DNA of 64,000 bases from Rhizobium sp. Leaf306 (GCF_001423425.1 NZ_LMNX01000002.1:868001-932000), one strand, 5' to 3'. Counted from the stretch's first letter, positions 37,117-45,847 are shown. A program made the numbers and translations. The notes: generated by a model from the letters alone, not told the origin.

Positions 37117-38535
37117 TTACCCGATCGCAAACCACCAAGTGGCGAGGCCCAGAAACGAGAAGAACCCGGTCGTGTCGGTGATCGCGGTCACAAAGACCGC
37201 GGAGGAAACGGCGGGATCCGCCCCTGCCCGGTTGAGGAGAATCGGAACCATCAGACCGGCGCTGGCTGCCGCGACCATGTTGATGAGCATCGCCGTCGCA
37301 ATCAGTCCGCCGATATTCGGATCCTGAAACCAGAAGCCCGCCACCAGCCCGACGAGTGTGCCGATCAGACACCCATTGATCAGGCCGACGCAGATTTCAC
37401 GCCGCGCGACGCGCCAGGCATTGTGGATATCGAGATCGCGGGTCGCGATGGCGCGCACCGTGACCGTCATCGTCTGCGACCCCGCATTGCCGCCCATGCC
37501 GGCGACGATCGGCATCAGGATCGCGAGTGCGACCACTTCTTCGATCGTAGCCTCGAACAGCGAGATCACCGACGCCGCCAGGAAAGCGGTCAGGAGGTTG
37601 ACGAGCAGCCAGGGCACGCGCGATCGAGAGATATCGACGACGGTGTCGGACAGTTCTTCATCACCGACGCCGCCGAGGCGCATGATGTCTTCTTCCGCTT
37701 CCTCCTGCATCACGTCGACGATGTCGTCGATCGTCAGCACCCCGACCAGCCTGCCGTTTTCATCGACGACGGCGGCCGAGAGAAGGTCGTATTGCTCGAA
37801 GAGCTGTGCTGCCTCTTCCTGATCCATATCGGCGGGGATCGGATAGTTGGTCTCCCGCATGATCGTCTCGATCTTCACCTGCCGGTTGGTGCGCAGGATG
37901 CGGTCGAGATAGATGACGCCGAGCAGCTTGAAGGTCGGGTCGATGACGAAGACCTGCGTAAAGCTTTCCGGCAGGCCTTCATCTTCGCGCATGTAATCGA
38001 TCGTCTGGCCCACCGTCCAGAACGGCGGCACGGCCACGAATTCGGTCTGCATGCGGCGTCCGGCCGAGCTTTCCGGATAGTCGAGTGCCCGCCTTAGGCG
38101 AACCCGTTCCGTAAACGGCAGCTGCGCGAGGATCTCTTCGCGATCCTCCTTGTCGAGATCTTCGAGAATGTAGACCGCGTCGTCGGAATCGAGACCGCCA
38201 ATACCCGCAGCGATCTGCGCGTTTGACATATGCTCGACGATCTCCATACGGATCGCCTCGTCCACCTCGGTCAGAGCCGTCAGGTCGAAGTCGGTGCCCA
38301 GCAGCCGAACCATCGCCCGGCGCTGGTCGGGCATGATCGATTCGAGAAGGTCGCCGAGTTCGGATTCGTGCAGGCGCGCTACATGCTGGCGCAGGTAGAG
38401 AACATCGCGATCGGCGATTGCTGCCCCGACCCTCGCGAGGAAATCGGGACGAACCGCGCCTTCTTCGGTATAGATGTCGTGGGCCGGTTCGTTGGCCTTG
38501 CTGCGACCGCGGGTCTCTTCGCCGATATCGCTCAT
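37117..38535 (-). CDS. mgtE: Magnesium transporter MgtE
   Basis: A 472-residue magnesium channel/transporter. Order: an N-domain with helical superhelix (LRQHVARLHESELGDLLESI ...), a CBS pair near residues 165-290 (SFTQVFVIDPTFKLLGVIYLD; LSAAVVDENGRLVGVLTIDDIVDV), then five transmembrane helices, beginning SRVPWLLVNLLTAFLAASVI, with the pore motif PIVAGMGGNAGSQT near residue 355. The CBS domain closes the pore when cytoplasmic magnesium is high. Length and order are normal. The ATG at 38535 follows GAGGGCGGCA; another ATG 21 bases upstream is less suited. Its 3' end is 77 bases before the MerR gene. Confidence 0.95.
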   Translation of the reverse strand: MSDIGEETRGRSKANEPAHDIYTEEGAVRPDFLARVGAAIADRDVLYLRQHVARLHESELGDLLESIMPDQRRAMVRLLGTDFDLTALTEVDEAIRMEIVEHMSNAQIAAGIGGLDSDDAVYILEDLDKEDREEILAQLPFTERVRLRRALDYPESSAGRRMQTEFVAVPPFWTVGQTIDYMREDEGLPESFTQVFVIDPTFKLLGVIYLDRILRTNRQVKIETIMRETNYPIPADMDQEEAAQLFEQYDLLSAAVVDENGRLVGVLTIDDIVDVMQEEAEEDIMRLGGVGDEELSDTVVDISRSRVPWLLVNLLTAFLAASVISLFEATIEEVVALAILMPIVAGMGGNAGSQTMTVTVRAIATRDLDIHNAWRVARREICVGLINGCLIGTLVGLVAGFWFQDPNIGGLIATAMLINMVAAASAGLMVPILLNRAGADPAVSSAVFVTAITDTTGFFSFLGLATWWFAIG

Positions 38536-38749
38536 TGCCGCCCTCGCTATCCGCATCTCGCAGGTTGAAGATAACGGCAGAAACTGATTTTCAACAACCA
38601 GATAACCGTCTTAGATCGAACGCGTTTGCCGCTTCATTCCAGCTAGAGCAAATGGTCGGGATGGTCCAGTGCGCAATGGTCAAACATCTGTGGCGAAACG
38701 GTTCTCGCCATGCCAATGGGAACGCTTGAGAGACGAGGAAGGATAACGA

Positions 38750-39241
38750 ATGGCACCCCTGACGATATTGCGATATCCGGATCCCGGCCTGTCAAAGCCG
38801 TGTCAGCCGATTACCGTGTTCGACGCAGCACTCGAGACGTTCGCGCAGGATCTGCTCGCCACCATGCGGGCTGCACCGGGCGTCGGAATCACCGCCGCGC
38901 ATGTCGGGGTTCACATCCGGCTTGTCGTGCTCGAACTGTCGGCGAAAGACGGTCCGCGCTTTTATACCAACCCGGTAATCCTTTCGTTCGGTGAACAGCC
39001 CATGCGCTACACCGAGGGAAGCGTATCCATGCCAGGTGCGACCGAAGAGGTCGAGCGTCCCGCCATGATCCGGTTCCGCTATCAGCGCCTGGACGGGACG
39101 CACGCAGAAGAGGACGCCACGGGCTTTTACTCCGTCTGCATGCAACATGAGATCGACCAGCTGGACGGCGTCTTCTGGCTGAAGCGTCTATCGAGGTTGA
39201 AACGCGACCGGTTGGTCCGCAAGTGGGAAAAAGGTCGGTAG
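38750..39241 (+). CDS. Peptide deformylase-like protein with lost metal ligands
   Basis: A 163-residue protein clearly related to Def, which removes the N-formyl group of nascent proteins. Motif 1 (GxGxAAxQ) reads GVGITAAHVG at residues 44-53. Motif 2 (EGCLS) reads EGSVS at 89-93, so the metal ligand Cys is Ser91. Motif 3 (HExxH) reads HEIDQ at 133-137, so the first His and Glu remain but the second His is Gln137. Two of three metal ligands are lost, so ordinary deformylase activity is unlikely; it could be a binding protein or a regulator. It is intact and full length, with GAGACGAGGAAGG before the ATG. The BON gene follows on the same strand 74 bases later. Confidence 0.85.
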   Translation: MAPLTILRYPDPGLSKPCQPITVFDAALETFAQDLLATMRAAPGVGITAAHVGVHIRLVVLELSAKDGPRFYTNPVILSFGEQPMRYTEGSVSMPGATEEVERPAMIRFRYQRLDGTHAEEDATGFYSVCMQHEIDQLDGVFWLKRLSRLKRDRLVRKWEKGR

Positions 39242-39315
39242 AGGAACCAAGGCTGTTCCTGACGGTTATCGAGGCAACCCTCTACCGACTGACGAACCTT
39301 ACGGAAGGAACCACA

Positions 39316-39813
39316 ATGCCCGCCACCCGCAAGCCCGACGATGTTTCCCGCGAAGAAGATTTCCGCGATTACGACGACCGCAACATCGACGAAGGCTGGC
39401 CTTATGACGATGCAGCCGGTGCCGGTGCGCGTCCGGTCGGCAACGCCGCCTATGGCGAGCCTGCTGCGAACTTCGAAAGCGATCGTAACGAAGGCTACCA
39501 GGTCGAAGGCATCGAGGCCGACGGGCAGCAGGAACGGCTTGTCGACAGCGATACGCCCGCAACGATCGGGGTCGAAGAATCAGACGATCTTGAAGAGCGC
39601 ATCACGGACGCGATCGAATCGCTCGATATCGCCATGATGGATGCCATCGACGTGCATGTCGATGACGGAGAGGTCACGCTCGAAGGCCTGGTCGACGAGG
39701 CATCTGCCGTGCGCATCATCGCTGCCAAGGTAAAAAGCATTTCCGGCGTGAAATCCGTCGTCAACAACCTGCGCGCTGGCGGCGTCGATGGACGTATGCC
39801 CGACGAGGACTGA
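39316..39813 (+). CDS. BON domain-containing protein
   Basis: A 165-residue protein with an acidic, disordered-looking N-terminal half (DDVSREEDFRDYDDRNIDEGWPYDD) and a BON domain at residues 95-155 (LEERITDAIESLDIAMMDAIDVHVDDGEVTLEGLVD and then ISGVKSVVNNLRAGG). BON domains bind membranes or phospholipids and occur in OsmY-type envelope stress proteins. No signal peptide is visible, so it is probably cytoplasmic or peripheral to the membrane. The ATG at 39316 has GGAAGGAA seven bases upstream; the longer frame from 39223 is not supported. It follows the deformylase-like gene. Confidence 0.85.
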   Translation: MPATRKPDDVSREEDFRDYDDRNIDEGWPYDDAAGAGARPVGNAAYGEPAANFESDRNEGYQVEGIEADGQQERLVDSDTPATIGVEESDDLEERITDAIESLDIAMMDAIDVHVDDGEVTLEGLVDEASAVRIIAAKVKSISGVKSVVNNLRAGGVDGRMPDED

Positions 39814-39862
39814 GGCTCGCACGCCGGTCGTTATGACCGTCGCCTCTAACCATCAGACGATT

Positions 39863-39890
39863 GAACAGGTCACCGTGAGGTGACCTGTTC
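39863..39890. terminator. Bidirectional terminator overlapping the lipB 3' end
   Basis: GAACAGGTCACC (39863-39874) pairs exactly with GGTGACCTGTTC (39879-39890), loop GTGA. It lies between the convergent BON and lipB genes, and its right arm is coding sequence for the last lipB residues. T-rich flanks are weak on either side, so stop efficiency is uncertain. Confidence 0.6.
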
Positions 39891-40607
39891 TCGTTCGTTC
39901 ACAGTCGGGCCGAAGATCTGCTCGAAAGCCTCACGAAGCCGGATATCGACATCCGTCATCATGACCGGCAGGCCGAGATCGACGAGGCTTGTGACGCCGT
40001 AGCCTGATATCCCGCAGGGCACGATGCCGGAGAAATGCGACAGGTCGGGCTCGACGTTGAGCGACAGGCCGTGGAAGCTCACCCAGCGGCGCAGGCGAAT
40101 ACCCAGTGCGGCGATTTTGTCCTCGGTGACCGACCCGTCGAGCATGGCGGGCTTGTCCGGCCGCTTTACCCAGACACCAACTCGATCCTCGCGCCGCTCG
40201 CCGCGAACGTTCATCATGTCGAGCGTCTGGATCACCAGCTCCTCAAGGCCCGCCACATAGGCTCGAACGTCCTGACGCCGGCGCTTCAGGTCCAGCATGA
40301 CGTAGGCAACGCGCTGGCCCGGGCCATGATAGGTGTATTCTCCGCCGCGACCCGTCGCAAATACGGGAAACCGATCCGGCTCGATGAGGTCGGCGGTCTG
40401 GGCGCTGGTTCCTGCAGTATAAAGCGGCGGATGCTCCAGCAGCCAGACGAGTTCGTCGGCATGGCCGTCGGCAATGGCTGCAACCTCCGCCTCCATCGTG
40501 GCGATCGCCACGTCGTAAGGCACGAGTTCGTCCGAAACCCGCCATCTTACGGGCGGAGAGTCAGCTTGCGGCAGCATGGAGAGATTGAGATCGGTGCGTG
40601 TCAGCAT
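39870..40607 (-). CDS. lipB: Lipoyl(octanoyl) transferase
   Basis: LipB moves octanoate from acyl carrier protein to lipoyl domains (pyruvate and 2-oxoglutarate dehydrogenases, GcvH). The 245-residue protein has [25 protein letters not shown] near residues 80-105, the catalytic Lys in [20 protein letters not shown] near 165 and the catalytic Cys in [15 protein letters not shown] near 198. The gcvH gene in the same window encodes one of its targets. The ATG at 40607 is preferred; 40577 is an alternative. Its 3' end lies inside the terminator at 39863-39890. Confidence 0.96.
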   Translation of the reverse strand: MLTRTDLNLSMLPQADSPPVRWRVSDELVPYDVAIATMEAEVAAIADGHADELVWLLEHPPLYTAGTSAQTADLIEPDRFPVFATGRGGEYTYHGPGQRVAYVMLDLKRRRQDVRAYVAGLEELVIQTLDMMNVRGERREDRVGVWVKRPDKPAMLDGSVTEDKIAALGIRLRRWVSFHGLSLNVEPDLSHFSGIVPCGISGYGVTSLVDLGLPVMMTDVDIRLREAFEQIFGPTVNEREQVTSR

Positions 40608-40783
40608 GGCCAGTCTTCTGTCAAAAGCGAACAAGGGCGGCAAGAGGCCTGTTTTCCGGGACTTTATATAAGGTTATCCCCAACCCGTTTAAATCCTTCA
40701 AAAATCTGTCACGACGCACTTGTGCACCCCAAATCCTTTTGCTACATGCTCGCTCGCCGGAGCAATTCGGCTCTACCACGGAT

Positions 40784-40868
40784 GCGGTCGTGGCGGAATT
40801 GGTAGACGCGCAGCGTTGAGGTCGCTGTGGGGCAACCCGTGGAAGTTCGAGTCTTCTCGACCGCACCA
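40784..40868 (+). tRNA. tRNA-Leu, anticodon GAG
   Basis: An 85-base tRNA with CCA encoded. The acceptor stem is GCGGTCG (40784-40790) with CGACCGC before ACCA. The D arm is GCGGAATTGGTAGACGC. The anticodon stem CAGCG / CGCTG surrounds loop TTGAGGT, so the anticodon is GAG at 40818-40820. There is a long variable arm, as expected for leucine, and a T loop TTCGAGT. A class II tRNA, intact. It is followed by a terminator five bases later and is separate from neighbouring protein genes. Confidence 0.97.
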
Positions 40869-40872
40869 AAAG

Positions 40873-40896
40873 AACCCGGCTTCGGCCGGGTTTTTT
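40873..40896 (+). terminator. tRNA-Leu terminator
   Basis: AACCCGGC, tetraloop TTCG, GCCGGGTT, then TTTT and more T. A canonical rho-independent terminator 5 bases after the tRNA 3' end. Confidence 0.93.
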
Positions 40897-41014
40897 CGTT
40901 TCTGGCGCCAAGCGACGTTTCAAGCCTCGTCATGATCACCAAATTCACATCTTCAGAAACGAATTGACTTCTTGCTGCTTCCGGAACATAAACAGAACAA
41001 CACAGGAGCGTAAC

Positions 41015-41251
41015 ATGGCAACCGCAGAAAAATTCATCGTTCTCCAATTCAAGAAGAACCGCGGCCATATCGTCCCCGGTGAAATGCGCCAGGCCTCGAA
41101 CGCAGCTTCGGCCGAGAAGATCGCGACGGCCATGTCGGTGCGCGTCATCGGAGTCGCTGCCTATTCGGTAATGGTGGATGAAGAGACCGGCGACATGACC
41201 TCCCCGCGCCTTCTCATCGAACACGGCGAGACCACGGAACTCGCGGCCTAA
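41015..41251 (+). CDS. Small conserved hypothetical protein
   Basis: A 78-residue cytoplasmic protein without a recognised domain. It has a beta-strand start (AEKFIVLQFKKNRGHIVPGE), a helix AASAEKIATAMSVRVIG, a strand AAYSVMVDEETGDMTSPRLL and an acidic end. A clean ribosome site AGGAG lies nine bases before the ATG at 41015. The frame is well conserved in length and codon use, so I believe it is real. It has no operon partner: tRNA-Leu is upstream and the DMT transporter 141 bases downstream on the same strand. Confidence 0.75.
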   Translation: MATAEKFIVLQFKKNRGHIVPGEMRQASNAASAEKIATAMSVRVIGVAAYSVMVDEETGDMTSPRLLIEHGETTELAA

Positions 41252-41392
41252 GATACCGCGACCTCTGTATCTGAGCATCGGATATGTTTTACGGTGCTTG
41301 CAGCGCCAAGCGTTGCTGATGTGCCCGCACCTGCGGCTTGCCGACAAGGTCAGCCTGTGTTTGAACTCAGGTTCAATTGAAAGCGCAGGCCA

Positions 41393-42313
41393 ATGCCCCC
41401 AAAGACTTCCGAAAACCCGCTCAAGGGCATGGCGATCATGGCCTCGTGTATGGCCATTCTGCCTGTCATGGATGCCATCGCCAAATACATGGCGAATTTC
41501 GAGCACATGTCGCCCGGACAGGTCACCTTCTATCGGTTCCTGTTCCAGTTCCTGAGCCTGCTGCCGCTGGCACTGCTTACCGCCCGGTCGCTCATCCATG
41601 CGAACCGCCCGTGGATGAACCTGTTGCGCGGCACGTTGCATGCGTCGGCAAGCCTGATGTTTTTTGCCGCCGTCAAATATATGCCGCTTGCCGATGTGTT
41701 CGCGATCTACTTCGTTGAACCCTTCATGCTGACGATGATGTCGGCCATTTTTCTCGGAGAGAGGGTCGGCTGGCGGCGCTGGCTTGCCATCGTCGTCGGA
41801 TTCGGTGGTGCGATGATCGTGATCCAGCCGAGCTATTCGATATTCGGCTGGACGGCGCTTCTGCCGGTCGCCTGCGCCTTTCTCTTCACGCTCTATCTGT
41901 TTCTCAATCGCGCCATTGGTGAGAGTGATTCGCCGCTGGTGATGCAAACTATCGCCGGCCTCGGCGGCACCGTCTTCATGGGCCTCGCGATGACGGCCGG
42001 AAGCGGTTTCGGCGTGACCGACTTCGAGCCGTCCTTGCCCGCCTCCGCGCTCGGGTTGCTGCTGCTGGTCGTATTGGGGTCGATCTCGGGATACATGCAC
42101 CTCCTCGTCGTCAAGGCGTTCAGGATGGCACCCCTGTCGCTGCTCGCACCCTTTCAGTATTTCGAGATCATTTCGGCGACCGTCCTTGGCTATGCGCTGT
42201 TTGGTGACTTTCCGACGGCATCGAAATGGTTTGGCATCCTCATCATCGTGGCCTCGGGCCTGTTCATCATCTGGCGCGAACATGCGCAGTCGAAACAGCT
42301 GGTGCCTGCGTGA
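41393..42313 (+). CDS. DMT superfamily transporter (EamA)
   Basis: A 306-residue inner-membrane protein with ten hydrophobic segments in two EamA halves. The first half ends around residue 135 (GFGGAMIVIQ), and the second starts at TALLPVACAFLFTLYLFLN. The family exports small metabolites such as amino acids; the substrate is not readable. The start ATG at 41393 is near an adequate purine-rich site (GGC CA). There is no neighbouring regulator. The following GNAT gene begins 42 bases later on the same strand, so the two may be co-transcribed. Confidence 0.9.
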   Translation: MPPKTSENPLKGMAIMASCMAILPVMDAIAKYMANFEHMSPGQVTFYRFLFQFLSLLPLALLTARSLIHANRPWMNLLRGTLHASASLMFFAAVKYMPLADVFAIYFVEPFMLTMMSAIFLGERVGWRRWLAIVVGFGGAMIVIQPSYSIFGWTALLPVACAFLFTLYLFLNRAIGESDSPLVMQTIAGLGGTVFMGLAMTAGSGFGVTDFEPSLPASALGLLLLVVLGSISGYMHLLVVKAFRMAPLSLLAPFQYFEIISATVLGYALFGDFPTASKWFGILIIVASGLFIIWREHAQSKQLVPA

Positions 42314-42354
42314 CCTTCGTTGACAACAACCATCAAACATCGTGAAAAGACCTC

Positions 42355-42984
42355 ATGAGCCAAGACCCGATGTCCCCTGACAATCCCATGCTTCTGAGCG
42401 GATATTCCAATGTTCCGCCGGGAATGATCGCGACCGTGGTAACCTGTCTGGAGATGCAGGAACGACCGGAACCGGGTTCGATGCCGCCTGTAGGATCGCT
42501 TACCGTCGAGCACTGGCCGTCGCCGTCGATCGAGGATTATCGCGCGCTCTACAGGTCGGTCGGCGAACACTGGATGTGGACCTCGCGCCTCATCATGGAT
42601 GACAGCGAGCTTGCCGCTATCCTTCAAGACCCATTGGTCGAAGTTCACGCCCTGATGGACGGCGATCGCGCGGTGGGGCTGCTGGAACTCGATTTTCGCA
42701 AGGAAGGCGAATGTGAGATCGGCTATTTCGGTCTTGCCGCCGGTACGATCGGCAAGGGGGCCGGCCGGTTCCTGATGAATGCTGCTATCGAAAAGGCGTG
42801 GTCGCGCCCGATCTCGCGCTTGTGGGTTCACACCTGCCACCTTGATTCGTCTCAGGCTCTGCCATTTTACCAGCGCTCCGGCTTCAAACCCTTCAAGATG
42901 ATGGTCGAAGTCGTCGATGATGTGCGGCTGACGGGGTTGGTGCCGCGCAGCGCATCTCCGCAGGCGCCGATCATCGAGCCCTGA
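42355..42984 (+). CDS. GNAT family N-acetyltransferase
   Basis: A 209-residue acetyltransferase of the GNAT fold. The acetyl-CoA binding region is GYFGLAAGTIGKGAGRFLMNAA near residues 122-145 (a variant of the Q/RxxGxG/A loop) and the C-terminal strand WVHTCHLDSSQALPFYQRSGFKPF near 160-183 is typical. Acceptor unknown. The N-terminal 40 residues (MSQDPMSPDNPM... to ...ERPEPGSM) are not part of the fold. It follows the DMT transporter gene at 42 bases and precedes adhC by about 105 bases. Confidence 0.88.
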   Translation: MSQDPMSPDNPMLLSGYSNVPPGMIATVVTCLEMQERPEPGSMPPVGSLTVEHWPSPSIEDYRALYRSVGEHWMWTSRLIMDDSELAAILQDPLVEVHALMDGDRAVGLLELDFRKEGECEIGYFGLAAGTIGKGAGRFLMNAAIEKAWSRPISRLWVHTCHLDSSQALPFYQRSGFKPFKMMVEVVDDVRLTGLVPRSASPQAPIIEP

Positions 42985-43089
42985 CCGATCACCCGATTGC
43001 GACTATTCATACCGTCTTCCGGCTTGAGCCCGGACCACTTGCCGTGCAAAAGTCCCGGCAGAATCTTTTAGATAAAATGGAGTGACACC

Positions 43090-44217
43090 ATGGATGTCCG
43101 CGCCGCCGTTGCCGTTCAGGCTGGCAAACCGCTCGAAGTGATGACCGTACAGCTGGAAGGCCCTCGCGCCGGCGAAGTGCTGATCGAGATAAAGGCGACC
43201 GGCATCTGCCACACCGACGATTTCACCCTGTCGGGTGCGGATCCGGAAGGCCTCTTCCCCGCCATCCTCGGCCATGAGGGCGCCGGCATCGTCGTTGATG
43301 TCGGACCGGGTGTCACCTCGGTCAAGAAGGGCGACCACGTCATTCCGCTCTACACGCCGGAATGCCGCGAGTGCTATTCCTGCACCTCGCGCAAGACCAA
43401 CCTTTGCACCTCGATCCGCACCACGCAGGGCCAGGGCGTGATGCCTGACGGCACCAGCCGGTTTTCGATCGGCAAGGACAAGATCTACCACTATATGGGT
43501 TGTTCGACATTCTCGAACTTCACCGTTCTGCCCGAGATTGCCGTTGCCAAGGTCAATCCCGACGCGCCCTTCGACAAGATCTGCTACATCGGCTGTGGCG
43601 TCACGACGGGCATCGGCGCCGTCATCAATACGGCCAAGGTGGAGATCGGTTCGACAGCGATCGTCTTCGGTCTCGGCGGTATCGGCCTTAACGTTCTGCA
43701 GGGTCTGAGGCTTGCCGGCGCCGACATGATCATCGGCGTCGACATCAATCCCGACCGCAAGGAATGGGGCGAGAAGTTCGGCATGACACATTTCGTCAAC
43801 CCGAAAGAGGTCGGCGAAGACATCGTGCCCTATCTCGTCAACATGACCAAGCGCAACGGCGACCTGATCGGCGGCGCCGACTACACGTTCGATTGCACCG
43901 GCAATACCAAGGTCATGCGCCAGGCGCTCGAATCGTCGCATCGCGGCTGGGGCAAGTCGGTCATCATCGGCGTTGCCGGCGCCGGTCAGGAGATCTCGAC
44001 CCGTCCGTTCCAGCTGGTCACCGGCCGCAACTGGATGGGCACGGCCTTCGGCGGCGCCCGTGGACGCACCGACGTGCCGAAGATCGTCGACTGGTACATG
44101 GAAGGCAAGATCCAGATCGATCCAATGATCACCCACACGATGCCGCTCGAAGACATCAACAAGGGTTTCGAGCTGATGCATTCGGGCGACAGCATCCGTG
44201 GCGTGGTGGTCTATTGA
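43090..44217 (+). CDS. adhC: S-(hydroxymethyl)glutathione dehydrogenase, class III alcohol dehydrogenase
   Basis: This enzyme oxidises S-hydroxymethylglutathione, the adduct of formaldehyde with glutathione, to S-formylglutathione with NAD+, and can also reduce S-nitrosoglutathione. The 375-residue length is exact for class III. The catalytic zinc ligands are in TGICHTDD and GHEGAGIV, the structural zinc is bound by CRECYSCTSRKTNLC near residues 97-111, and the NAD fold has VFGLGGIGLNVLQG near 195. The partner fghA lies three genes downstream. No gfa gene precedes it. The stop overlaps the next gene's TTG start (TTGA). Confidence 0.97.
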   Translation: MDVRAAVAVQAGKPLEVMTVQLEGPRAGEVLIEIKATGICHTDDFTLSGADPEGLFPAILGHEGAGIVVDVGPGVTSVKKGDHVIPLYTPECRECYSCTSRKTNLCTSIRTTQGQGVMPDGTSRFSIGKDKIYHYMGCSTFSNFTVLPEIAVAKVNPDAPFDKICYIGCGVTTGIGAVINTAKVEIGSTAIVFGLGGIGLNVLQGLRLAGADMIIGVDINPDRKEWGEKFGMTHFVNPKEVGEDIVPYLVNMTKRNGDLIGGADYTFDCTGNTKVMRQALESSHRGWGKSVIIGVAGAGQEISTRPFQLVTGRNWMGTAFGGARGRTDVPKIVDWYMEGKIQIDPMITHTMPLEDINKGFELMHSGDSIRGVVVY

Positions 44218-44675
44218 CCACCCTGCCGTCCTACACGACCGATGTGCGGAGACTGGAAGAGTTCTCCGCACTCGACCTCTATGCCATGCTGAAGATGCGC
44301 GTGGACGTGTTCGTCGTCGAGCAGGAATGCCCCTATCCGGAACTTGACGGCAACGATCCGGCCTGTCTGCATCTGCGTCTTCTTGACGGCCGCGATCTGC
44401 TGGCCTGCGCCCGCATCTGGCGGCCGGAGCCTTCGGACAATCCGCGCATCGGCCGCGTTGCCGTCTCGCCGGATCATCGGGGCAAGCGGCTCGGCGAAGC
44501 GCTGATGCGCGAAGCGATCACCGTCTGCGAACAGGCCTATCCCGGAGAAACGATCGAGATTTCCGCGCAGGCGCATCTTCAGAAATTCTACGCCTCGTTC
44601 GGCTTCTCGCCGATATCAGAGGAATATCTGGAGGACGGTATTCCGCATGTGGACATGCTGAGGGCAAAGCCTTGA
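44214..44675 (+). CDS. ElaA-like GNAT acetyltransferase
   Basis: A 153-residue GNAT protein. The start is TTG at 44214, inside adhC's last codons, with the TGA stop of adhC forming a TTGA overlap. It matches ElaA in length and in MRVDVFVVEQECPYPELDGNDP near residues 27-48 and in the acetyl-CoA loop VAVSPDHRGKRLGEALMREA near 80-99, then LQKFYASFGFSP near 123. Its acceptor is unknown. The alternative ATG at 44283 would remove the conserved start, so I reject it. It precedes the YaiI gene, with which it again overlaps by TTGA. Confidence 0.87.
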   Translation: MTTLPSYTTDVRRLEEFSALDLYAMLKMRVDVFVVEQECPYPELDGNDPACLHLRLLDGRDLLACARIWRPEPSDNPRIGRVAVSPDHRGKRLGEALMREAITVCEQAYPGETIEISAQAHLQKFYASFGFSPISEEYLEDGIPHVDMLRAKP

Positions 44676-45118
44676 TCTATGTCGATGCTGATGCCTGCCC
44701 CGTGAAGGCGGAAATCCTTAAAGTCGCTGAGCGTCACGCGTTTGAGGTGACGTTTGTTGCCAATTCCGGCTTGCGTCCGTCCCGCGATCCGATGGTGAAG
44801 AACGTCATCGTCTCGGCCGGTTTCGACGCCGCCGACGACTGGATTGCCGAGCGCGCCGGCCCTGCCGACATCGTCATTACGGCCGACGTGCCGCTTGCCG
44901 TGCGTTGTGTGGCCGCCGGTGCCTTTGTCACGGGACCGACCGGGCGCGTGTTCGACGAGACCAATATCGGCATGGCGAGCGCCATGCGCGATCTTGGCCA
45001 GCATCTGCGCGAGACGGGCGAAAGCAAGGGCTATAACGCAGCCTTCTCGCCACGCGACCGATCCAAATTCCTGGAGACGCTGGACAGGCTCTGCCGGCGC
45101 GCCAAATCAAACGGCTAG
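44672..45118 (+). CDS. YaiI/YqxD family protein (DUF188)
   Basis: A 148-residue protein of the UPF0178/DUF188 family. The N-terminal MIYVDADACPVKAEILKVAERHAFEVTFVANS and the ITADVPLA and GFDAADDWIA motifs resemble PIN-like nuclease folds with Asp ligands, so a metal-dependent nuclease is suspected but not shown. The start is TTG at 44672 overlapping the stop of the upstream gene (TTGA), the second such overlap in a row. The gene ends 31 bases before DUF1345. Confidence 0.9.
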   Translation: MIYVDADACPVKAEILKVAERHAFEVTFVANSGLRPSRDPMVKNVIVSAGFDAADDWIAERAGPADIVITADVPLAVRCVAAGAFVTGPTGRVFDETNIGMASAMRDLGQHLRETGESKGYNAAFSPRDRSKFLETLDRLCRRAKSNG

Positions 45119-45149
45119 ACCGCGCTATCAAAGCGGTACGGGAGGGCGG

Positions 45150-45821
45150 ATGTCGACACAACAGAGCAAGGCATCGCTGTGGCACTGGCGCCGCCGCCGG
45201 CATGGGCCCTTCTTCGTGTCGGCGATCGTCGCAGTCGTCGCGTTGCCTGTGCTGATCTGGCAGCTGCCGGAGCTTGCCGCAGCGCTGACGGCGATCGTCT
45301 TTTTCGTCGTCTATCTTGGATTCATGGCATTCCGAATCCCGCATCTGGACGCCGACCGCTTCGAGAAAAGCGGCCAGAACACCGACGAACCGGCACCGCT
45401 TATCCTGGCCGTCACGCTTGCAGCGGCGGCGATTTCGTTGGTGACGCTGTTTGAAGCGATGAACGACAAGCAGACGTCAGGTGCGTTGGATGTGATGGTC
45501 GGCTTTACCGCCGTCATTCTCGGCTGGTTTTCGCTGCACATGATGTTTGCCCTACACTACGCCCACCTTTACTGGCGCCCCGGCGACGACAAGGTCGAGG
45601 GCCCGGTTGGCGGCCTCGACTTTCCCGGAACCGATCGTCCGGGCGGCTGGGAGTTTCTCTATTTCGGCTATATCATCGGCATGACCGCCCAGACGTCCGA
45701 TGTCGCGATCACGGCGACCGACATGCGCAGGATCAATCTCCTCCACTCGGTCGTGTCTTTCTTTTTCAACACGGTGCTGGTAGCCGCTGCGGTCAATGCC
45801 GTCGTTTCGCTGGCCGGCTGA
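45150..45821 (+). CDS. DUF1345 family membrane protein
   Basis: A 223-residue membrane protein of the DUF1345 family. Five hydrophobic helices are seen: near residues 18-38, 40-58, 87-105, 118-140 and the C-terminal one (VSFFFNTVLVAAAVNAVVSLAG). The family motifs LHYAHLYW near 135 and YFGYIIGMTAQTSDVAIT near 175 are intact. The function is unknown. The ATG at 45150 follows GGAGGG, a strong ribosome site. It lies between the YaiI gene and fghA in the adhC-fghA run, with fghA starting 26 bases later. Confidence 0.87.
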   Translation: MSTQQSKASLWHWRRRRHGPFFVSAIVAVVALPVLIWQLPELAAALTAIVFFVVYLGFMAFRIPHLDADRFEKSGQNTDEPAPLILAVTLAAAAISLVTLFEAMNDKQTSGALDVMVGFTAVILGWFSLHMMFALHYAHLYWRPGDDKVEGPVGGLDFPGTDRPGGWEFLYFGYIIGMTAQTSDVAITATDMRRINLLHSVVSFFFNTVLVAAAVNAVVSLAG

Positions 45822-45847
45822 AGTCCCAACATCGAGGAACATGACCG

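Noticed and set aside
40742..42340. 532-codon open frame on the minus strand across tRNA-Leu and the DMT transporter
   Set aside because: It runs through a tRNA gene and opposite a clear transporter gene.
43003..44271. 422-codon open frame on the minus strand opposite adhC
   Set aside because: It is antisense to an unmistakable class III alcohol dehydrogenase.
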